Notes: generated by a model from the letters alone, not told the origin. DNA of 64,000 nucleotides from Kaistella pullorum (GCF_014837035.1 NZ_JACSPS010000001.1:862374-926373); one strand, 5' to 3'; shown: positions 18,801-27,253, counted from the first letter of the stretch. Made by a program: numbers and translations.

Positions 18801-20690
18801 CATGAAGTTGTTCTGTATTGCCGGAACTCCACGGATAAACGAACGTTCAGCGGTTGCCGAAAAGGCAGTGTTGGTAGGCTCCGCAAATGTATAGTTCATT
18901 TTAAACGTAACTTCTGCCAATGCAGTCCTGTCGATGGTATTCCAATTGGTGATGGCCTGCAGAGAACCTACAATCTGATCCCGACCTTGGCGGTCGTTTT
19001 TCAGATTGGTTGTGTAAGGGTGTGGCAGCGTGGGAAGTAGCGACAGGATGTAAAAATTGAGAAGCAAAGTAGCTTCGTAGATTTCGTTTTCATCCGTGTA
19101 TTTGCCAGTCAGATACAGCCCGCTTTCTTTAGTTGTGGTGAAATATGCATTCTGCAGGGCAAACTGATATTTTTCAAGTTTATTATTGGCCTGGTTTGTA
19201 TTGACAGTTGTATTCTGAAGATTTTCCGTGAGCATATCACTGTCGATGATCAGAATGTTTTTGGCGTTTTTACTCTGAATTTTGCTGTACAGACTTTTTT
19301 TTGAGACCGGATGAACCGGCGTATTATCGGCGTGAAGTGGTTTGTCTATAAAAAATTCGGTATCTGCAAAGCTGCTTACAACATCTCCCGTATCGCTCTG
19401 TGAGGCAATATTCAAAGTTTTATAATTCATCAGCCGGACATCAAGTGTCATCCGGTCTTTGTTCTCCGCAGATTTTTGCCATAACGTGAGATGGTCGCGC
19501 AGGTAAGCAAAATCAGTATTTTCAGAGGATAAATAAATCAGTCCATTCAAAACCATCAAAGTGCAGTTGTTCAGTTGTGCCTCTGAATTTTGGTTCCGAA
19601 CACCGTCCCATGTTGCGGTGAGTCCTTTCTTTAAGCCTATTGAAAGTAAGCCGTTGAACTTCAGTTCAATGGATTGGTTATTCTGGAGAACGCGCGTCGG
19701 CAAAAGCCATGTTGCAGTTTCAATACGTGCTTGTCCGGAGAGTGAGTACAATACTGAATTTGATTTCCGAACAGTAAATTTTTCCTGGTTTGGCGTAAGC
19801 GTAAGACCTAAATATTTTTGAACAGGGTCCCAGGCCAGCGAGTGGTCTGTTGAGGTGAATCCACATTCCCAATCCAATGTTTTTACCGTGAAATTTCGGG
19901 TTTCCAGCACTAACAGTCTTGCGAAGTTTGTTTTTAAATGCAACCTGTCTGTAGGCAGAAACGTGGAGTTTTTTCCGTCTATTCCCACGGATTCCTCCGG
20001 CGGTGAATAGGAATTGTCCAGCATAAAATCAGCATCAAATATCGAGGCACGTGGTACCTGGATGCTATTATTGTCTAAAATATGAGATCCTCCTAAGCCC
20101 AGCGTCCCCGAAAGTATCCGTAAGCCGACATAAGTTGTGACCGGCGCGGCAGGATCCAGCAAGTCTGCACGGATCCACACATTTCCTGCAACCAATGTTA
20201 ATGTACTTGCTCGCGGGTTAGCAGCCAGCAAACGCGGAATTTTAACCGGAATTATGAATGCGGCTCGTGCCTCGCCCGGGAAAAAAACTTTAAAGTCATC
20301 TATGAGTTTATAAAGATTGTACAAAATAGGTGGACCGTCCAGCGTGGGGAAGGGACCGAGAATTTTATCGGGAACGGTAAAGACTTGGTTGGCATCGAAG
20401 ATTTGGTGTGCACCGAAACGCATGGAATTTTCGGGTAGTTTTTCAATTTCGAACTCCGGTTTGGGAGTTGACGCCGCGCGAGTAGGGTTCGGGACCGTTA
20501 GGAAGTCGCGCAGTCGGTTCGTGCTGAACGGTAGCTTGGACGCCCGTATTTCCTGGAAGTTAGTCGGGGAAAGATTTGATTTTTCGATGGTTTCGAGCAG
20601 AAACTCAAGATGTTCAGGCTGGTTTTGCTTCGCAGCAGCCAAGTCTAAATCCTGCAACAATAGTGTTGCAGATTTTACAGGATCTGGCAT
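15807..20690 (-). CDS. Very large protein of unknown function (1627 aa) with beta-rich C-terminus
   Basis: I do not recognise this family. It starts MPDPVKSATLLLQDLDLAAA, has no signal peptide and is unbroken. Residues 1-60 look helical. A proline-rich linker (INPGDPPVPDPDLG) lies near residues 697-720 and splits it into two halves. Roughly the last 190 residues alternate small/hydrophobic and polar residues, such as GAYLELGADIRVMCVSVAAA, LYFKFGFGVELAVGLPVIGS and ISGDIVVGAFIYFRGRAEIL, ending ETWEETRQIS. That pattern suits amphipathic beta-hairpins, such as a pore, barrel or fibre-like sheet. It contains CIARC near the end. First gene of a two-gene minus-strand operon with the 1294-aa gene; a candidate promoter lies at 20829-20836. 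Function unknown; structural partner or toxin-like roles are guesses only. Confidence 0.8.
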   Translation of the reverse strand: MPDPVKSATLLLQDLDLAAAKQNQPEHLEFLLETIEKSNLSPTNFQEIRASKLPFSTNRLRDFLTVPNPTRAASTPKPEFEIEKLPENSMRFGAHQIFDANQVFTVPDKILGPFPTLDGPPILYNLYKLIDDFKVFFPGEARAAFIIPVKIPRLLAANPRASTLTLVAGNVWIRADLLDPAAPVTTYVGLRILSGTLGLGGSHILDNNSIQVPRASIFDADFMLDNSYSPPEESVGIDGKNSTFLPTDRLHLKTNFARLLVLETRNFTVKTLDWECGFTSTDHSLAWDPVQKYLGLTLTPNQEKFTVRKSNSVLYSLSGQARIETATWLLPTRVLQNNQSIELKFNGLLSIGLKKGLTATWDGVRNQNSEAQLNNCTLMVLNGLIYLSSENTDFAYLRDHLTLWQKSAENKDRMTLDVRLMNYKTLNIASQSDTGDVVSSFADTEFFIDKPLHADNTPVHPVSKKSLYSKIQSKNAKNILIIDSDMLTENLQNTTVNTNQANNKLEKYQFALQNAYFTTTKESGLYLTGKYTDENEIYEATLLLNFYILSLLPTLPHPYTTNLKNDRQGRDQIVGSLQAITNWNTIDRTALAEVTFKMNYTFAEPTNTAFSATAERSFIRGVPAIQNNFMLFDVSTQADHWGVALSLQNREEMRKLYRDDVTVTGENVVTVNRNYLQAPMGFLQGLTLPNVSWEPVNNITPRPAPINPGDPPVPDPDLGILNQTPNTLPTVFSQTDNHWVRIHPADYMRQFKANLNGSGMMNQQLVGKVLFTLPNAKYSFATLYPYKNEPMHSNGHLEFIQPDFKFQNQKLRGGIQFRIAAYKDPNPEAPPRMEGLTKQLEAITNQPGISILGKTVTEIFNSVFTPQKPRGVPLTHFDFSGYGASTFSNWKNPAVKFASISQAKFDVMKGRTAHEIVQAVSVIYPWGICVTRTVTFRRNNNAVIFREDSGWLAQSEGLFDFSFTWPTATETLAFNNPYDIYPGIVEGLYKVKNIREDYTDVISGQYTTLGNEYFLDESVPIVLASAPGRKVDYEFVAVYFDCDVDLQPLDENITGTQFKGYLQIKPQGVPVPARILKAILNKSQNPVSGTVDSILSVEKTLQKFKTTAVEMSASYQNDNTSQPAFVASVKGSPVLPADGSWSVVDVDKNSGSVQNLAPGTSVGLIKDGLRPKNSGAPFSLNTTKTLLAYPDSLKNTAATFSKTYGFLQNTDTQKLLLNSIEYTKGEIEKYTSDPALLADCFRLMNSKGPFPNLADAIKIDNLAKTTMTLLPDGVQKVFKYTVPTNFGFDIVGEPGDAFRIYIKYTAIDEEGANTNESIIDYVTDSKSIEKWANQMHNITIAVDLAGFAPLMYISGNFSNAKKKNAGMAIGSGPQLKLDKTLQKIYDILEFLNNLDPTQPSEAVKKALKIAMSNSADSWEYKFKADKEIPLVKFPFDPINYNSPTTPLKMDAYFKVGVYFNQPIKIPKTIDQIKPSVGAYLELGADIRVMCVSVAAATIYAIGRAEVGLAADLSSPPALYFKFGFGVELAVGLPVIGSVAVTFIVGIDMKISGDIVVGAFIYFRGRAEILGGIVTITISIEAAGEVQKKIGGGPTNCIARCTFALDISIAFVVNISFTETWEETRQIS

Positions 20691-20798
20691 TTTTTTCAGT
20701 TTTTGTGGTTATTAGTTTCAGATCGTGGATCTTGGTGCGCGAACGTTAAGGCCGTTCACCTCACTGCAAGTAGATACTTGTGACGGTCGTAAATCGTT

Positions 20799-20836
20799 GA
20801 TATATACATTGTTATATATCTTTAAAAACAAAGTTA
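20799..20836 (-). promoter_or_regulatory. Candidate promoter and inverted repeat of the giant-gene operon
   Basis: On the minus strand TAACTTTG (20829-20836) matches TAnnTTTG. Just downstream of it lies a perfect inverted repeat GATATATA (20799-20806) / TATATATC (20813-20820) with a 6-nt spacer, near the expected transcription start. It may be an operator or a 5'-UTR hairpin. The leader to the start codon is then about 110-130 nt. No clear -33 element is seen. The rest of the 212-bp gap holds no gene. Confidence 0.5.
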
Positions 20837-20902
20837 GGTGTTTTAGGTAATACGTTGTAAATATTCCTTTAAGTAGTGCGAAAATTGCGTGAAATCACCT
20901 GA

Positions 20903-22507
20903 TCAGAACCTGCTGATTACACCCCAGTGGATTTTAGTATCACCAAATCTGATCGGATTTCCAAACTGGTTTCCGTTTGAGATCTGAAAACTCATCAAAC
21001 CGATTGGCAGAAAGAAATTAAAACCCAAACCAAAACTGTAGAGTTTAGGTTTTTCAGCGAGGGAACTGTTGTTCAGTCCGCCATATTGCCCGAAAATATC
21101 GAAAAAAGCCTGTTCTCCAACCAGATAACGGTATTCGGCAGTGCCGAAATAATAGAAATCTGCGAGCAGTGTGTCTTCATTGAAGCCACGAAGCGAATCC
21201 CAGCCGCCAAAGCGGAGCAGTTCGTTTACAGCTGGTTCTTCTTCCGAATTCATCAGGGCTGTTTCGGCTCGCAAATTCAAATAATGGTTTCCTTTTATAG
21301 CAAGATTCCGTTCAGCGGAAAAGAAGAAATTGTTTTGCTGAATGCTTTGTGGATCATTTGCATATCGTGTACTGATGAGGTCGACCTCGGCTCTGAGTCT
21401 CGATTTGTACTGAAACAGCGGAATCTCCGTTGGCTCCATGTAATCATACCAAACTCCGACACCTTTTTTATTAAAATCACGCCCGCCTACGAACAGCGAA
21501 TCGGTTACAGCAGAGGTTTCAAAGGTTCCGCGAAGACCTATTTTCTGCCGAATGCCAAGATTCAGGTAAATTCCGGGTAAGAATTTAAAGGTGGCAAAAG
21601 TAGAATCCTGTCTGAAAACATTCACATTCAGTGCCATTCCGATGTTAGAACCGGCCACGTAGGGTATATCCGTTTTAAGGTCGAAGGTCTGTCCGCGGTC
21701 TGGGTTTCGCTGCCAGAATATGTTTACCGTCTCGAAACTGTTAAACATATTCCGGAAGTTTACATTCAGACTACCGTTAAAGCTGAATTTTTCGTTTTTA
21801 TCATTCCCGAATCCCACGATGCCGTCGAATGTATTCGATTTTTTTTTCTGCACAAACAGGTAAATCTGTGTGGAATCGCGTGTGAAGAGCGTTTGTGGTG
21901 GTTTTTCGAGGGCTACAAAAGGATGGTTTTGGAGTGTTTGGTTCAGTTTTGAAAGATTTTTGTCATCGTAGACCTGACCTTTGAAATCGCGCTCGATGTT
22001 TTTAATAAACCGTTTCGGTACCTTCTCATATCCGCGTACCACAATGGCGTCCAGCTTTCGGCGTTCGCCTTCAGCAACGCTTAATTCAAGTTGCGGCTCA
22101 CCATTTTTCAGACCCAGGAATTTCGTCTTCACCCTGTTGAATGCAAAACCGCGTAAACGGTAGTTTTCGCTGACGGCCTTTTTTAATGAGTCGATGTTTT
22201 GCGAGTACAGTTCGCGCGGTAGTTTTAAATTTAAAGCAACTTCATCTTCTAATTTTATAAGACCTCCATTGAAGTTTTTTCCTTTATCGTAGAAAATCTC
22301 GATGCTGTTCTCCGATTCATTTACACTTTTCAGTTCGGTCAGATAAAAGTTGTTCTGTGAAAGCGAATCCAGGAATTTCGCCGCAGTGGCAGAATCTTTC
22401 ACCACTTTCCGCTGTCCGTTCGCAACATCGGTAAGCCAATACTCTTTCTGCTGCGACCAGAGCGAAACGCAACAAAACAGGGCTATAAGCGCGGCAAAAT
22501 ATTTCAA
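20903..22507 (-). CDS. Omp85/BamA-like outer membrane protein with POTRA region
   Basis: About 534 residues. I chose a TTG start giving MKYFAALIALFCCVSLWSQ, a complete signal peptide; ATG codons at 22585 and 22597 are possible but give an implausibly long leader. After the signal come about 220 residues of POTRA-like sequence (LDAIVVRGYEKVPKRFIKNI). A C-terminal beta-barrel follows, which carries the Omp85 L6 motif as LRGFNEDT (usual form VRGF/Y) and ends in an aromatic residue (VISRF). Omp85 proteins insert or translocate proteins at the outer membrane. This one is shorter than BamA and could be a TamA/ShlB-like relative. Divergent from nadD. It lies 212 bp from the giant-gene operon on the same strand, but a link is unproven. 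Confidence 0.8.
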   Translation of the reverse strand: MKYFAALIALFCCVSLWSQQKEYWLTDVANGQRKVVKDSATAAKFLDSLSQNNFYLTELKSVNESENSIEIFYDKGKNFNGGLIKLEDEVALNLKLPRELYSQNIDSLKKAVSENYRLRGFAFNRVKTKFLGLKNGEPQLELSVAEGERRKLDAIVVRGYEKVPKRFIKNIERDFKGQVYDDKNLSKLNQTLQNHPFVALEKPPQTLFTRDSTQIYLFVQKKKSNTFDGIVGFGNDKNEKFSFNGSLNVNFRNMFNSFETVNIFWQRNPDRGQTFDLKTDIPYVAGSNIGMALNVNVFRQDSTFATFKFLPGIYLNLGIRQKIGLRGTFETSAVTDSLFVGGRDFNKKGVGVWYDYMEPTEIPLFQYKSRLRAEVDLISTRYANDPQSIQQNNFFFSAERNLAIKGNHYLNLRAETALMNSEEEPAVNELLRFGGWDSLRGFNEDTLLADFYYFGTAEYRYLVGEQAFFDIFGQYGGLNNSSLAEKPKLYSFGLGFNFFLPIGLMSFQISNGNQFGNPIRFGDTKIHWGVISRF

Positions 22508-22666
22508 TAGTAAAGACTTTGGAATTCTGAACTCAATATACGCAAGAATATTTTGTTTAATGTTAACTTTAAACGGCAATTGCATGGTTGTGTCCATATT
22601 TCCGCCTTTAATCACTATCTTTATCGCGGACAAAAAGCGTCTGCTAATGATGATTTCCCGCGTTTT

Positions 22667-23251
22667 ATGAAGAAAGTTGGACTTTTTTTCGGCAGTTTCA
22701 ATCCTATCCATATCGGGCACCTGATTTTGGCCAATTATATTCTCGAAAATTCTGATATGCACGAACTTTGGTTCGTGGTGAGCCCGCAGAATCCATTTAA
22801 AGAAAAAAAGTCGCTGCTGAGTGATCACAACAGATTGGATATGGTGCAGCTTGCGATCCAAAATTACCCGAAGATGCGCGCCTCCAACGTAGAGTTTTCG
22901 CTTCCCACGCCCAGCTACACTATTGATACACTCACGTACCTGAAAGAAAAATATCCCGATATTTCTTTTGCGCTGATCATGGGAGAAGATAATCTGAGCG
23001 GTTTGCACAAATGGAAAAATTCGGAAAAACTGATAGAAAGTCATCAGATCATCGTCTATCCGCGGCTGTTCGAGGATCAAAAACCAGCTTCGGAATTCCT
23101 GCAACATCCAAATATTTCATTGGTGAGTGCTCCGGTAATTGAAATCTCCGCGACTGAAATCCGGAATATGATAAAAGCAGGCAAAAATGTGCGCCCAATG
23201 CTTCCGCCGGAGGTTTTCGAATATCTTGACGGAAGTGCTTTTTACCGTTAA
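22667..23251 (+). CDS. nadD: Nicotinate-nucleotide adenylyltransferase
   Basis: 194 residues, start chosen at MKKVGLFFGSFNPIHIGHL, the standard N-terminus. GSFNPIHIGH (His15, His18) is the nucleotidyltransferase HxGH motif, and ISATEIRNMIKAG is the ISSTxIR motif that binds ATP. It adenylates nicotinate mononucleotide to deamido-NAD in NAD biosynthesis, in the cytoplasm. The short DUF3817 gene follows 15 bp downstream, so they are probably co-transcribed. Length is normal for NadD. Confidence 0.95.
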   Translation: MKKVGLFFGSFNPIHIGHLILANYILENSDMHELWFVVSPQNPFKEKKSLLSDHNRLDMVQLAIQNYPKMRASNVEFSLPTPSYTIDTLTYLKEKYPDISFALIMGEDNLSGLHKWKNSEKLIESHQIIVYPRLFEDQKPASEFLQHPNISLVSAPVIEISATEIRNMIKAGKNVRPMLPPEVFEYLDGSAFYR

Positions 23252-23266
23252 TTTTAATTGATTGAG

Positions 23267-23605
23267 ATGAAGATTTTAGATAATTTTTTCACCAAGTACG
23301 ACGATGAGCAAATCAACCGCTGGTTTAAGAAAATTTGTGTAGCGGAAGCAATTTCGTGGCTTTTGCTTTTCTCCGCAATGATATGGATCAGATATGACAG
23401 GGAAGGCCTCGCGCCTACCATATACATCATCATCATGGGGAATATCCACGGGCTTTTTTTCACACTTTACTTGCTGATGGTGTGGCCGGCCAAGAAAATT
23501 TTCAGGTGGGATGATGAAGATTTCATTTTCGCGCTGATTGCGGCATTCTTTCCGTTTGCCACTATGTGGATCGACAAAAAACTCGCCCGGTTCGATCGGG
23601 AGTAA
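23267..23605 (+). CDS. DUF3817 integral membrane protein
   Basis: 112 residues from ATG at MKILDNFFTKY (a TTG start 9 bp upstream is possible). Three hydrophobic segments lie at about residues 17-36, 43-64 and 77-95. The pattern CVAEAISWLLL, GNIHGLFFTLYLLM and FFPFATMWIDKKL matches the DUF3817 family of small inner-membrane proteins of unknown function. It follows nadD by 15 bp and is closed by a UUCG-loop terminator. Confidence 0.8.
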   Translation: MKILDNFFTKYDDEQINRWFKKICVAEAISWLLLFSAMIWIRYDREGLAPTIYIIIMGNIHGLFFTLYLLMVWPAKKIFRWDDEDFIFALIAAFFPFATMWIDKKLARFDRE

Positions 23606-23628
23606 CCGATTATTTAATAAATATTTTG

Positions 23629-23652
23629 AAGTGGCTTCGGTCACTTTTTTTT
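23629..23652 (+). terminator. Terminator of nadD-DUF3817
   Basis: Stem AAGTGGC / GTCACTT closed by a TTCG tetraloop, then a T tract. It opens the 312-bp gap 23606-23917, which otherwise holds only A/T-rich sequence, the inverted repeat and the promoter of the next gene; I see no gene in it. Confidence 0.85.
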
Positions 23653-23773
23653 GTTTTTGGATGTAATGAAATGCATCTTTCAATAGTCTATTCCATAGTT
23701 CCAATATTTACATAAAAATTTATGCTGCTGATAACCAATACTTTAAATATATTTTTGCTTTTATTTTACTACT

Positions 23774-23818
23774 TTGCATTGCATGATACTAAATAATTGA
23801 TATATCTTTGCAATGCAA
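23774..23818 (+). promoter_or_regulatory. Promoter of the outer-membrane receptor inside a 10-bp inverted repeat
   Basis: TATCTTTG at 23803-23810 is a consensus -7 element. The perfect 10-bp arms TTGCATTGCA (23774-23783) and TGCAATGCAA (23809-23818) bracket the core promoter with 25 nt between them, one arm overlapping the -7 element. This is the geometry of a repressor operator. The leader to the ATG is about 100 nt. Confidence 0.55.
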
Positions 23819-23917
23819 TCCTAAACTAATAACAATACATAACGCAGGGTCTCAAAACCCGTTCACCAAATCACTTTTCAAATATTGAAATCCTGCTTTT
23901 ATTAAAACTTAAACATC

Positions 23918-26212
23918 ATGAAAAAATTCACCGTAACATTGGCATTGATTACTTTTTCGGCAGTCTCGGCACAGCAAAGCGTAAAAAACGACAGTCTTAA
24001 AATCCACAGCGTACAGGAAGTGCTGATCAGCAAAAAAGTATTTAAAAAAGAAAGTGACCGTTTTGTGTATGACATTTCAAATGCACCGCTGGCGAAAGGA
24101 AGTTCCACTTTTGATATCCTAAAACAGACCCCGATGGTTTCTTCCAGTGACGAAAGCACATTGAAAATTGCCGGGAAAAACAATGCGGTAATCTATATCA
24201 ACGGCCGGAAATCTAATATGGATGCCGCTTCGCTCGTGCAGTTCCTTAAAAATACACCGGCGGAAAATATCCAGAAAATCGAAGTGATCACAATGCCGGG
24301 CAGCGAGTATCAGGTAGAGTCTTCAGACGGAATTATCAATATCATTTTGAAGAAAAAATCAACTGACGGCTTCAACGGAAACATGCGCATGAGCAGTACT
24401 GCGAACAAGTACACGAATAATTCATCATCTTTCTCCGGAAACTACCGCAAAGACAAGCTTGGGATCAGCGCAAACCTCAGCGGTTCGGCGAACATCCAAC
24501 CTCAATATTTCGATCTTCAGAACGGTAACAGCCTTGCTACGAACCGCAGCGTAGGTTTCATAGACGATCCCAACCAGAATCTCGGCGGTTATCTGAACAT
24601 AGATTATCAGCTGAATGATAACAGCAATATCGCACTGAGCTGGAATACTTGGGCAAACAAGAGCTATGGCGCCACGATTAATCTCTTCAACACATTGAAA
24701 ACGTTTGACAATGCGGGCAATCTTTTGTCCACGGAATACACAAATTCCCGCAACCGCGAAGATGCGAGATCGTACAATAACAATGTGAATCTGAATTATG
24801 AACTGAAAACCGATTCGCTAGGCAGTAAACTGAACCTGAATGCAGCTTACCTCAATTACAAGCGCTTCCAGCACGGAGACAATAACACTATTCTCGCCAA
24901 TGCTGACGGTACAGACGTGCATGCAACGAAGAATGTTTTGCAAAGTCAACCGCAGATCATCAACAGTTTTGCAGCAACCGCAGATTATAATCGGAAATTT
25001 GAAAATGATTTCAGTGCTTCTGTTGGCGCGAATTTCAACAAGACCAATACAGACAACGACATACTGAGTATTACCACAGATTTCATATACGACGGCACGG
25101 GTCAGTTAATTGATAAAGATCCTACCGCCACACCCAATCATTTTATCTATGATGAAACCATTTATGGCTTTTATCTGACACTTGAAAAAAAGTTTTCCGA
25201 TAAATTTTCGGGGAAAGCGGGCGCTAGATATGAAATTACAGGCAGCCTCGGAACTTCGGATAACAGTAAGGATCCGGCGCTGCGCAGGATAGAGCGCGAG
25301 TACAGCAATTTCCTGCCCTATTTAAGTCTTAATTATGCCATAAATGATAACCAGAATCTTTCCTACGCGTTTTCAAGCCGTATGCGCAGACCAAGTTTTT
25401 GGGAACTGAATCCTGTGAAAAACCTGTTAACCGAATACAACTATACGCAGAACAACCCTTTCGTGAAGGCTTCTGCAACCTATAATCAGGAGTTGACGTA
25501 TATGTACAAAAATTCTTATTTCGTAGTTCTGAATCATTCTTACCTTAAAGATGTCATCACACAGGTTCCGCTTCAGGGTTATCCGGTTAGCCCCGATGGT
25601 ACGGTGGGAGCGGTGAACGAGCTCAGATACATCCGCACCAATTTTGGCGACCAGCAGGAGATGTCCGCTGCACTTGGAGTGAACAAATCCTTTTTTAAAC
25701 AGGCGGTTTCGGTGAATTTTAGCATCGGTATGCAGCACAATATCAACCGTGGATCGCTAAGCGTAGATCCTACTACCGGCGACCGTTTCCTCAACGCCAA
25801 TGGTGATTTTGTGACCTATACGAACGAAACCGAATCCACCAGCCTGTTCATTCAGTCAAACAATACCATCAGGCTCGACAAAAAGAAAACCTGGTTCCTG
25901 GGTGTCAATTATTTCTATGTTGACAAACAGCAAATCGAGCTTGGCTTACTCAAAAATATGATGAGTCTGGACCTGAACCTTAAGAAAATCTGGAATGACT
26001 GGACTTTCAGCGTAAATGTAAATGATGTGTTCCGTACGAACGTCGTTGAAGTAAATGACCATCAGGCCAACGGAAACTTCAATTATATCCTGAATGATAG
26101 CTACCGCCAGAATTTTGGAGCTACAATTGTCTATAATTTCGGCAACAAAAAAGTGAAGAAAGTCCGCGATATCGAAGATGCAAGCAAGGATGTAAAAAGC
26201 AGGACGCGCTAA
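23918..26212 (+). CDS. TonB-dependent-receptor-like outer membrane beta-barrel protein (PF14905 type)
   Basis: 764 residues. The signal peptide MKKFTVTLALITFSAVSAQ is followed directly by a plug domain (VQEVLISKKVFKKESDRFVY, then TPMVSSSDES and VIYINGRKS) without the usual carboxypeptidase-like domain. A long C-terminal beta-barrel carries the sequence style of the outer membrane beta-barrel family 3 (RMRRPSFWELNP, YNYTQNNPFVKAS). Such proteins take up metal chelates, peptides or other ligands. No typical TonB box is obvious. The gene is monocistronic, between its own operator-like promoter and a strong terminator. Ligand unknown. Confidence 0.85.
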   Translation: MKKFTVTLALITFSAVSAQQSVKNDSLKIHSVQEVLISKKVFKKESDRFVYDISNAPLAKGSSTFDILKQTPMVSSSDESTLKIAGKNNAVIYINGRKSNMDAASLVQFLKNTPAENIQKIEVITMPGSEYQVESSDGIINIILKKKSTDGFNGNMRMSSTANKYTNNSSSFSGNYRKDKLGISANLSGSANIQPQYFDLQNGNSLATNRSVGFIDDPNQNLGGYLNIDYQLNDNSNIALSWNTWANKSYGATINLFNTLKTFDNAGNLLSTEYTNSRNREDARSYNNNVNLNYELKTDSLGSKLNLNAAYLNYKRFQHGDNNTILANADGTDVHATKNVLQSQPQIINSFAATADYNRKFENDFSASVGANFNKTNTDNDILSITTDFIYDGTGQLIDKDPTATPNHFIYDETIYGFYLTLEKKFSDKFSGKAGARYEITGSLGTSDNSKDPALRRIEREYSNFLPYLSLNYAINDNQNLSYAFSSRMRRPSFWELNPVKNLLTEYNYTQNNPFVKASATYNQELTYMYKNSYFVVLNHSYLKDVITQVPLQGYPVSPDGTVGAVNELRYIRTNFGDQQEMSAALGVNKSFFKQAVSVNFSIGMQHNINRGSLSVDPTTGDRFLNANGDFVTYTNETESTSLFIQSNNTIRLDKKKTWFLGVNYFYVDKQQIELGLLKNMMSLDLNLKKIWNDWTFSVNVNDVFRTNVVEVNDHQANGNFNYILNDSYRQNFGATIVYNFGNKKVKKVRDIEDASKDVKSRTR

Positions 26213-26238
26213 GTTATTTTTTCTAAATTTTTCATAAA

Positions 26239-26270
26239 ACAAAATCCACGGTTTGCGCCGTGGATTTTGT
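26239..26270. terminator. Bidirectional terminator between the receptor gene and ctlX
   Basis: A 13-bp perfect stem ACAAAATCCACGG / CCGTGGATTTTGT with a 6-nt loop; short A/T runs inside the stem ends serve both strands. Confidence 0.8.
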
Positions 26271-26292
26271 GGTTGTAAAACGATATTTGTTT

Positions 26293-27216
26293 TTAAACTT
26301 TTGGCAAGAACACTTCTGCAAGCATGCATCGCGCGCTTCCGCCACCGTTGGTTTCGATTGTTGCTAAATCGGCTGATAAGATTTCGCAATATTTCCTGAT
26401 TTTTTCAATTTGCTCGGCGTTCAGCGACTGGTGGGCGGTCTGGCTCATTACCAAATATTTTTTCCCGTCCTCACTTTGCACCTGCAGCATGTTTCCCGCG
26501 AATTGCTGCAGCTGGTCTTCGGAAATTTCAATGATTTCCTTATTGGTAGATTTAATGACTTCCTGCACTTTTTCACGTTCCAGCTCGCTGTCGATACAGT
26601 CCAGGCAAATCACCACAAAACCGTCAGCAACGCACATCATGACATTGGTGTGATAAATCGGTAATCTTTCGCCATCGGCATTTTGGTAAGAATGAAAAAC
26701 CACCGGCGTGTATCCCATTTTATCACAAAGTTCACGGAAGAGCCCTTCGTCAAGCCGCATAGAAACTGACCCGTAGGCAATCTTGTAGTCGTGGTCGAAA
26801 ATGATGCTTCCGGTTGCCTCCAGAAACTTGTTTTCATTTTCATAATGCGAATAATCTTCTACATTTTCTATTTTGAAACCGTCAGCTTTCAATCTTTCCA
26901 GAATGTCCGGACGTCGCTCTACACGGCGGTTTGGGGCGAACATTGGGTACAGGCGCACCATACCGTCGGGGTGAAAACTCACCCAGTTGTTTGGGAAAAT
27001 CGAGTCGGGGGTGTGCGGCTCCGGCGTGTCTTTCACCACGATTACGTTGATGCCTTTGCTGCGCAGTTTTTCTACGAAATTTCGGAATTCACCGAGCGCT
27101 TTTTCCTGGATATCGTTGCCGGTCTGCTCTACCTGAAAATAATTGTTCAGAGCCGTCTGCTCGTTGTATCCAAATGCTACAGGTTCAATCATCAGAACCG
27201 TACTGGCTGTCTGCAT
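26293..27216 (-). CDS. ctlX: Citrulline hydrolase CtlX-type guanidino-modifying enzyme
   Basis: 307 residues of the amidinotransferase/arginine deiminase fold. Visible elements are FPNNWVSFHPDG near residue 75, EATGS (Glu133), YHTNVMM (His189) and the catalytic cysteine in GGGSARCMLAEV (Cys297). CtlX proteins hydrolyse citrulline to ornithine, CO2 and ammonia; related enzymes act on arginine derivatives. Cytoplasmic. It stands divergent from cutC, with the -7 element TATTTTTG on the minus strand at 27254-27261. Substrate assignment is by family resemblance and could equally be another ureido or guanidino compound. Confidence 0.85.
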   Translation of the reverse strand: MQTASTVLMIEPVAFGYNEQTALNNYFQVEQTGNDIQEKALGEFRNFVEKLRSKGINVIVVKDTPEPHTPDSIFPNNWVSFHPDGMVRLYPMFAPNRRVERRPDILERLKADGFKIENVEDYSHYENENKFLEATGSIIFDHDYKIAYGSVSMRLDEGLFRELCDKMGYTPVVFHSYQNADGERLPIYHTNVMMCVADGFVVICLDCIDSELEREKVQEVIKSTNKEIIEISEDQLQQFAGNMLQVQSEDGKKYLVMSQTAHQSLNAEQIEKIRKYCEILSADLATIETNGGGSARCMLAEVFLPKV

Positions 27217-27253
27217 GCTGAATTTTATTTTAAGAGTTAAAATTGAAGTCGGG

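Noticed and set aside
11895-20690. Assigning the giant proteins to Tc toxins, RHS proteins or contractile injection systems
   Set aside because: No RHS/YD repeats, sheath, tube, baseplate or AAA+ ATPase genes are in the window; only the size is suggestive.
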